Positions 58,122-64,000 of a stretch of 64,000 bases of DNA are shown here, piece after piece (the first letter of the stretch is position 1; every line of letters starts with the position of its first letter). This stretch comes from Lunatibacter salilacus. Lineage in GTDB: Bacteria > Bacteroidota > Bacteroidia > Cytophagales > Cyclobacteriaceae. The position numbers and the translations under genes were made by a program. Under the pieces are notes generated by a model. The model searched no databases and was not told the origin of the DNA. It saw only the letters and a program-made list of their open reading frames with translations. The DNA is taken from the NCBI RefSeq assembly GCF_009797935.1, contig NZ_VOLC01000024.1, forward strand, positions 42,569 to 106,568, given 5' to 3'.

Positions 58122-58466
58122 ATGAAAGTCCAATACGAAACAGCCAGAATAGCTGACAAATTTATATTAAAATTGCAGGGAGACCTCATAGGAGATGAAT
58201 CTGGCCCCAAACTAGTAGAGTTGGTTTCAGATTCGCTTAATGATGGGATCAAAGTGTGTATCATTGATCTCAGCCAGGTGCGGTACATCAGCTCCAGTGG
58301 GATTGGGGTATTGATTACGATGTTGACCAAAATGAGAAATGTTGGTGGAGAAGTATTTCTTACCTCCCCATCTGAACATGTCAAAAAATTACTGATCATT
58401 ACAAAATTAAACAACATATTTACTGTGTACGATAGTCTGGAAGACGCGCTAAGCAAAATTGCTTAG
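58122..58466 (+). CDS. STAS-domain anti-sigma factor antagonist
   Basis: A 114-residue STAS protein like SpoIIAA/RsbV. The phosphorylation motif region is IDLSQVRYISSSGIGVLITMLTKM, where DxSxxxxxSSxG includes the candidate phosphoserine. It would bind an anti-sigma or other GHKL kinase. No partner kinase or phosphatase lies adjacent; the sensor kinase operon is far away at 13-18 kb. Its end carries a 20-nt inverted repeat (GCTAAGCAA/TTGCTTAGC). Confidence 0.9.
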   Translation: MKVQYETARIADKFILKLQGDLIGDESGPKLVELVSDSLNDGIKVCIIDLSQVRYISSSGIGVLITMLTKMRNVGGEVFLTSPSEHVKKLLIITKLNNIFTVYDSLEDALSKIA

Positions 58467-58467
58467 C
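58448..58467 (+). other. Inverted repeat at the end of the STAS gene
   Basis: GCTAAGCAA followed at once by its complement TTGCTTAGC with a two-base centre, overlapping the last codons and stop. No T-run follows, so it is a weak terminator candidate at best. Confidence 0.4.
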
Positions 58468-58566
58468 ACAAAAGCAGGCTAAATTCTTATAAAATTCTCT
58501 TGCAGTTGGCAATTTTTGCCGTAATTGCGAATCTTTTAAAAAGCACAGTAGAAATTAAATACATAG

Positions 58567-59844
<1,278 letters not shown>

Positions 59845-59861
59845 ACCGTTTGAAATATATT

Positions 59862-59898
59862 AAAAGGCGTCCCTTAACAATAAGTGGATGCCTTTTTT
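59862..59898 (+). terminator. Terminator of purA
   Basis: AAAAGGCGTCC (59862-59872) pairs with GGATGCCTTTT (59886-59896, one G-T wobble), 13-nt loop, T-run continuing to 59898. Confidence 0.8.
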
Positions 59899-59990
59899 GT
59901 TTTAGACCAGATTTGGTTAATTTGTTGGCTGATTGGAATTTCCGATTCCTACTGGATATAGCTAACCGAATTTACTTGAGCTTAAAGGGA

Positions 59991-62297
59991 ATGTTTGTTA
60001 TTGCGCACCTTGTCATTGTGACGGGAGTGCTTTGGAGTGCCCAGGCAAATGCCCAGGTGGGGTTTCCTTATTGCGAGACCTTGCAAGATGGTAATGTCCA
60101 AGCTACGACGGTTTTTGGAGGCCAAGCTACCTTAGCCAACGGTGTGTTGCGGTTGACCGATAACAGTATTGGAGTAGGGGGACACGTGTATATTGATATT
60201 CCATTTTCTTCTTCTTTTGGCATAAAGGCATCCTTTGAATATTTCGTCTACGGAGGGACCGGCGCGGATGGCCTTACTATTTTTCTGTTTGATGCAGCGG
60301 TAACCAATTTTTACCCTGGGGAATTTGGAGGTGCTATTGGATATGGGCCGGGTGAAAACACTCCCGGGCTTTCCGGGGGATATGTGGGCATAGGTTTGGA
60401 TACCTGGGGAAATTACGGCAACCAAACTGGAGGTTCAGGGGGATTTCCGGGAGGACCCTTTGATCTCCATCCGCACAGCGTAGTAATTAGAGGACCCTCA
60501 AATAATGGTTATCGGTTTATCGCCGGAAAAAAAGTGAATGAAGGTGGTGCGCTTGGCTTGGCGGCGAATGACAGATTCCCGCTCAGTTCAGGTGCCCAAC
60601 GTGTTACAGATCCAAATACCGTGGGATATAGAAAAGTTTTCGTTGACCTGAAGCCAGCAGCTTCTGGAGTTGGGTACGAACTCTCTTTAGACATGCAAGT
60701 AACTACCACACCGGGAATGCCTCGCATGGTCTCAATATTGGAATCAGTTCCCTATCCCTATGCCTCTCCTTCAAATTTAAAAATTGGCTTTGCTGCTGCA
60801 ACCGGAGGGTACACCAATTTTCACGAGATCCGCAACTTACAGGTGGATGTGTCTGATGAAGAAAGCCTATTGGAACCTATAGGCACTGACTTGCAGGAAT
60901 GGGCTTCCTGCGAAGGTCAGGAAAATGAATTTGAAATCGATGCTTCATCCATTACCTTGCCCAATGAAAACTCAAGAATCCAGTGCCTGCAATTCTATGA
61001 ATCGTTGGAAGATATTGAGGCGGAAGCAGGCGACCTATGTTCACAGGGAAAGTGTCGACCGGAAAACAGAAAATTTGAGTTTCCACAAGGAACAGTAAGT
61101 GCGGCTGAGGAAGGGGGGAAATTTACTTTTTTTCCTTTTGCAGGTACAGATGGTGAAAAGGTGACGCTATATTATACAGTTACCGACAACTATGGGAAAT
61201 CTTCCAGCGGGAATGCGTTGACATTCTCCATCAATACCTCCCCAGAGGCTATACTTTTATTGGCGGATAATCTTCCTTTGGAGAGATGGAACCTTTGTCC
61301 TGGTGAAGAACTGCAATTAACTGCCGTTGGGGAGGAGGACTATGTGTCGCATGAATGGTACATTGATGAAACTCTTCAGGACGGCGCAGACGGTATGCAG
61401 TTTACAGCTACCCAACCTGGGAGTTATCAGGTATGGGGATATAATTCCCAAGGTTGCCCAGCCAAATCCTCTCTTCTAGAGATAGAGCAACCCCCATTTC
61501 CCGAATTGGACATCATTATGCCGGTCGTCGCCTGTTTTCCCGAGCAGCAACTAAATGTAAGGCAATACATCCTTGATATTGATGAAACTCAATTTGATTA
61601 CCGGATTAAGAAGTCAGATGGGGAATTTCTTGTAAACGGGGAAATGGATACCGTGTATACGGATGGAGATTATGAGCTCTCTGTTAAGTTCAAAGACATG
61701 GATTGTTGGTCAGAGCCCTTCGGTTTCAAGATTACTGTTGTGGACGTCCCAGTAGAAGCATCGTTTGATTATGGAATCAACGGATCAGACAGAAAATCTG
61801 ATGAGCAAGGCGGTGTGCTTATCGATGATCCCATTTGGTTTACGGATGCATCCTCGGGTCAACCTGTTGCCTGGAATTGGGATTTCGGTGATGGAGAGAC
61901 CAGTTCGCAAAAAAATCCGGCCCATGTATTTGGGGAAAAAGGTGATTTCTTGGTGACACTCACGGCAGTCAACGAGGCGGGATGTGAATCAGTGGCCAGC
62001 ATGAATGTTGGAATTAATCGCTCCTACCGGGTGATGTTTCCTACTGGCTTCACACCCACGAGTGATCAAAATACCCACTTTAGACCAAAAACAAAGGGTA
62101 TTGTTGAAATGGAACTGTTAGTGTTTAACGGTTGGGGCGAACTGCTCTTCCAATCTGATGATTTGAATACGCTTGGATGGGATGGTAACGTAAATGGTTC
62201 AGCGGCTCCTCCGGGCAGTTATGTCTTTCGGGTAAATATGGTGGCGAGTGATGGTGAAGCGGTGGTCATGTCTGGGAAGTTCTTAATGGTAAGATGA
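59991..62297 (+). CDS. Lectin/PKD surface protein with T9SS type B C-terminal domain
   Basis: About 768 residues from ATG 59991, chosen because it gives a signal peptide (FVIAHLVIVTGVLWSAQANA-Q) and follows the purA terminator; the frame is open back to 59850. After the signal comes an L-type lectin-like region (~25-285: GGTGADGLTIFLFDA, GLSGGYVGIGLDTWGNYG), beta-rich segments, a PKD domain (AWNWDFGDGETSSQKNPAHVF) and a gliding-motility/CHU_C type C-terminal domain (FPTGFTPTSDQN, GSYVFRVNMV), the type B signal for T9SS export. It overlaps the PorP/SprF-like gene by 4 nt. Confidence 0.88.
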   Translation: MFVIAHLVIVTGVLWSAQANAQVGFPYCETLQDGNVQATTVFGGQATLANGVLRLTDNSIGVGGHVYIDIPFSSSFGIKASFEYFVYGGTGADGLTIFLFDAAVTNFYPGEFGGAIGYGPGENTPGLSGGYVGIGLDTWGNYGNQTGGSGGFPGGPFDLHPHSVVIRGPSNNGYRFIAGKKVNEGGALGLAANDRFPLSSGAQRVTDPNTVGYRKVFVDLKPAASGVGYELSLDMQVTTTPGMPRMVSILESVPYPYASPSNLKIGFAAATGGYTNFHEIRNLQVDVSDEESLLEPIGTDLQEWASCEGQENEFEIDASSITLPNENSRIQCLQFYESLEDIEAEAGDLCSQGKCRPENRKFEFPQGTVSAAEEGGKFTFFPFAGTDGEKVTLYYTVTDNYGKSSSGNALTFSINTSPEAILLLADNLPLERWNLCPGEELQLTAVGEEDYVSHEWYIDETLQDGADGMQFTATQPGSYQVWGYNSQGCPAKSSLLEIEQPPFPELDIIMPVVACFPEQQLNVRQYILDIDETQFDYRIKKSDGEFLVNGEMDTVYTDGDYELSVKFKDMDCWSEPFGFKITVVDVPVEASFDYGINGSDRKSDEQGGVLIDDPIWFTDASSGQPVAWNWDFGDGETSSQKNPAHVFGEKGDFLVTLTAVNEAGCESVASMNVGINRSYRVMFPTGFTPTSDQNTHFRPKTKGIVEMELLVFNGWGELLFQSDDLNTLGWDGNVNGSAAPPGSYVFRVNMVASDGEAVVMSGKFLMVR

Positions 62298-63319
62298 TGA
62301 AAAAAGTAGTTTTTCTGCTGACATTGATCTGTAAACTCCAATGTACCCTTTGGGCGCAGGATGTTCAGTTTTCCCAATTTTATGCTGCCCCGCTGTATTT
62401 AAATCCCGCCTTTGCGGGGAGTACAGAATGGACTCGGGTTGGATTAAACTTCCGAAACCAATGGCCCTCCTTGGATCATTCATTTGTGTCAATGTCCGCG
62501 TATTTGGATCATTTTATTGAACACAAAAACAGTGGAGTAGGTGTAATCGTAAATGGAACCCGGGAGAGTTTTGCCCAGCTGCAGAATATGGAAGTTGGGG
62601 TTATGTATTCATATCGGCTACGTTTGGGGGAATTTCGCTTTTTACATGTGGGTGCTCAAGGCAGTTTTGTCAACAGGTATGTTAATGTAGAGCAAATCAT
62701 GCTAGGCACGCAGCTGGACATAGACAGGGGTATAATTAATCAGGATGCCAGCACTTGGGTCACGGATGACAGTCAGCGCAGCCATGCGGACATAAATACC
62801 GGTCTTTATTATTACGAAGAACGTTTTTGGCTGGGAATTGCCGCCCACCATCTGACGAGGCCGTATATTTCTTATATGGAAATGGAAATGGACAGGTTAC
62901 CTATCAAGTATTCGGTACATGGAGGAATAAAAATACCCCTGCAGGATGGAAGGATTAAGGAATATCTGAACAATATAAATCAGGAGCGAAGTTTGTCTTT
63001 TGCCTTCAATTATAAGCGTCAGGGGGTATTTGATCAATTGGATATTGGTGCGGAGTTTTATTTTCAGCCTGTGATCCTTGGGGCATGGTATCGTGGCCTG
63101 CCATCAAAAAACGCCATGCCAAACAATGAAGCCATTGTGGCACTGCTTGGTTTTTCTTTGCCCAATGACATGGACTTGGGATATAGCTATGATTTCACTA
63201 TCTCTAAATTGGGTCTAAGAAATGCGGGGGGTGCGCATGAATTATCCTTAAGGTATACTTTTTTAAATTATAAACTAGGCAAAAAAAGGGATAGGGTTAT
63301 ACCGGGATTTAAGTATTGA
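62294..63319 (+). CDS. PorP/SprF-family outer-membrane protein
   Basis: A 341-residue PorP/SprF protein. The signal ends TLWA-Q, then DVQFSQFYAAPLYLNPAFAGS, the diagnostic N-terminal motif. The rest is an outer-membrane beta barrel. PorP/SprF proteins are T9SS accessory factors and often pair with the large type B cargo they help attach or export; here the ATGA overlap with the cargo gene fits that pairing. A strong terminator follows. Confidence 0.95.
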   Translation: MMKKVVFLLTLICKLQCTLWAQDVQFSQFYAAPLYLNPAFAGSTEWTRVGLNFRNQWPSLDHSFVSMSAYLDHFIEHKNSGVGVIVNGTRESFAQLQNMEVGVMYSYRLRLGEFRFLHVGAQGSFVNRYVNVEQIMLGTQLDIDRGIINQDASTWVTDDSQRSHADINTGLYYYEERFWLGIAAHHLTRPYISYMEMEMDRLPIKYSVHGGIKIPLQDGRIKEYLNNINQERSLSFAFNYKRQGVFDQLDIGAEFYFQPVILGAWYRGLPSKNAMPNNEAIVALLGFSLPNDMDLGYSYDFTISKLGLRNAGGAHELSLRYTFLNYKLGKKRDRVIPGFKY

Positions 63320-63339
63320 TAGAGCTTATCAATTTTTGT

Positions 63340-63360
63340 CCCTGACTTTCAGGGGTTTTT
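63340..63360 (+). terminator. Terminator after the PorP/SprF gene
   Basis: Perfect CCCTGA (63340-63345) with TCAGGG (63349-63354), 3-nt loop, then G and five T. It separates the protein genes from the rRNA promoter region. Confidence 0.85.
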
Positions 63361-63392
63361 ATGGGGGAGGTTGATTTTTTTCAAGAGTGTTC

Positions 63393-63422
63393 TTGTGAAT
63401 TGGGTTTTTCTTTGCACCTTTG
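63393..63422 (+). promoter_or_regulatory. rRNA promoter P1
   Basis: TTG (63393-63395), 19-nt spacer, CACCTTTG (63415-63422), followed by CAATCCCAAACGGGGG. Its spacing and following sequence match P2 and P3. Confidence 0.7.
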
Positions 63423-63521
63423 CAATCCCAAACGGGGGAAGAGGAATTGAAATACGGAACAAATTGGAGGTATTTGGAAGGTTTAGGCCGAAAAAACTTC
63501 AGAATATTTTGTTTTTATTCC

Positions 63522-63551
63522 TTGTATGTTGAAAATATTTTCCGATCTTTG
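63522..63551 (+). promoter_or_regulatory. rRNA promoter P2
   Basis: TTG (63522-63524), 19-nt spacer, GATCTTTG (63544-63551), followed by CAAACCCGAAAGCGGGG. The -7 box is GA instead of TA at its start. Confidence 0.7.
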
Positions 63552-63654
63552 CAAACCCGAAAGCGGGGTGTTTAAATCAGAAGGGTTAGGGGAGGTATAA
63601 ACGCCAAGCTGTCCAGAGAAAACAAACGGGGAGAAAAAAACAAAATTTTTCTTT

Positions 63655-63684
63655 TTGTGTTTCGGAAAATTTCACTTACCTTTG
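63655..63684 (+). promoter_or_regulatory. rRNA promoter P3
   Basis: TTG (63655-63657), 19-nt spacer, TACCTTTG (63677-63684), a full TAnnTTTG match, followed by TCAACCCAAAGCGAACG. The last promoter before the rRNA leader; predicted leader ~260 nt. Confidence 0.78.
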
Positions 63685-63802
63685 TCAACCCAAAGCGAAC
63701 GAGCTTCGGGAAAAATAGATTGAAACCAGGCGGAAATGTCCGTTTCCATCGGTATCCGGTTCGCCGCCCCCTCGGGGTCGTCGTGTTTCCGGAAGGCCGG
63801 CA

Positions 63803-63815
63803 AGTTCTTTGAAAA
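63803..63815 (+). promoter_or_regulatory. boxA-like antitermination element in the rRNA leader
   Basis: AGTTCTTTGAAAA matches the boxA core (TGTTCTTTGAAAA / GCTCTTTAACA) that binds NusB-NusE for rRNA antitermination. It lies ~120 nt after P3 and ~135 nt before 16S. Confidence 0.55.
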
Positions 63816-63891
63816 GCTGTTCAAAACAATAACAAAAACAAACATTAAAACAGGCCCCGTGCCGGTTTCCCGTTATGGGGTTCCGGCAGGG

Positions 63892-63938
63892 GGCCCGGAT
63901 ATCCGGGCCGGAAACATTAGCCCCGCTATAAGCGGGGC
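63892..63938 (+). other. GC-rich palindromes in the rRNA leader
   Basis: An 18-nt perfect palindrome GGCCCGGAT/ATCCGGGCC (63892-63909) is followed by hairpin GCCCCGCT-ATA-AGCGGGGC (63920-63938). Upstream, GCCGG (63861-63865) and CCGGC (63883-63887) can also pair. These lie directly before 16S and may guide precursor folding or processing. Confidence 0.7.
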
Positions 63939-63950
63939 AACAAACACTTT

Positions 63951-64000
<50 letters not shown>

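Overview
The window is chromosomal DNA of a Bacteroidota bacterium, most likely Cytophagales (Cyclobacteriaceae-like). The evidence is a SusC/SusD pair, PorX and type IX secretion (T9SS) cargo, an LpxC-FabZ fusion, DUF4296 and DUF4924 proteins, a Bacteroidota-type 16S rRNA 5' end at the right edge, and promoters of the TTG-N19-TAnnTTTG type. Genes are densely packed, mostly housekeeping, with one small accessory patch near 26.7-27.8 kb. The genus is inferred; no search was possible.

Layout. 1-4.1 kb: a partial DUF58 protein, a DUF4296 lipoprotein, mutS2 and two small exported proteins. 4.2-9.3 kb (minus): a lipid A operon, HD hydrolase-lpxD-lpxC/fabZ-lpxA-ABC ATPase. 9.35-12.6 kb: porX, tsaE and alanine dehydrogenase. 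12.6-18.3 kb: a signalling island. A lone receiver protein faces four overlapping or touching genes: a ThiF/E1-like adenylyltransferase, a GNAT-like protein, a 7TM-DISM histidine kinase and a receiver-kinase hybrid. 18.4-22.7 kb: ppa, a porin and valS. 23.2-26.6 kb: a membrane AraC regulator and a GH3 lipoprotein. 26.8-27.7 kb: a frameshifted REP-type transposase between two ~185-bp imperfect direct repeats. 28-40.8 kb: a PurF-type amidotransferase, M42 peptidase, ACP phosphodiesterase, helicase, DUF4924, DUF922 protease, lepA, folD, queE and an OmpA-type protein. 41.1-49.9 kb: a SusC/SusD/lipoprotein locus followed by a secreted S8 protease with a T9SS tail. 50-55 kb: queD-lpxB, then tig-clpP-clpX and tRNA-Leu on minus. 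55.3-59.8 kb: a RelA/SpoT synthetase, a Fur regulator, a STAS protein and purA. 60-63.3 kb: a large lectin/PKD protein with a T9SS type B tail and its PorP/SprF partner. 63.4-64 kb: three tandem rRNA promoters, a structured leader and the first ~50 nt of 16S rRNA.

How the genes work together. LpxA, LpxC-FabZ, LpxD and, elsewhere in the window, LpxB cover early lipid A synthesis. QueE and QueD supply 7-deazaguanine precursors. Tig, ClpP and ClpX form a folding and proteolysis operon. PorX is a known T9SS regulator, and two T9SS substrates plus a PorP/SprF protein are present. The RelA/SpoT gene, tRNA-Leu and the rRNA operon head make the right end rich in growth-control functions.

The best candidates for something undescribed are the 12.6-18.3 kb ThiF/GNAT/two-component island, the triplicated rRNA promoter whose copies keep identical spacing and a shared start-site sequence, and the decaying transposase with its flanking palindromic repeats.
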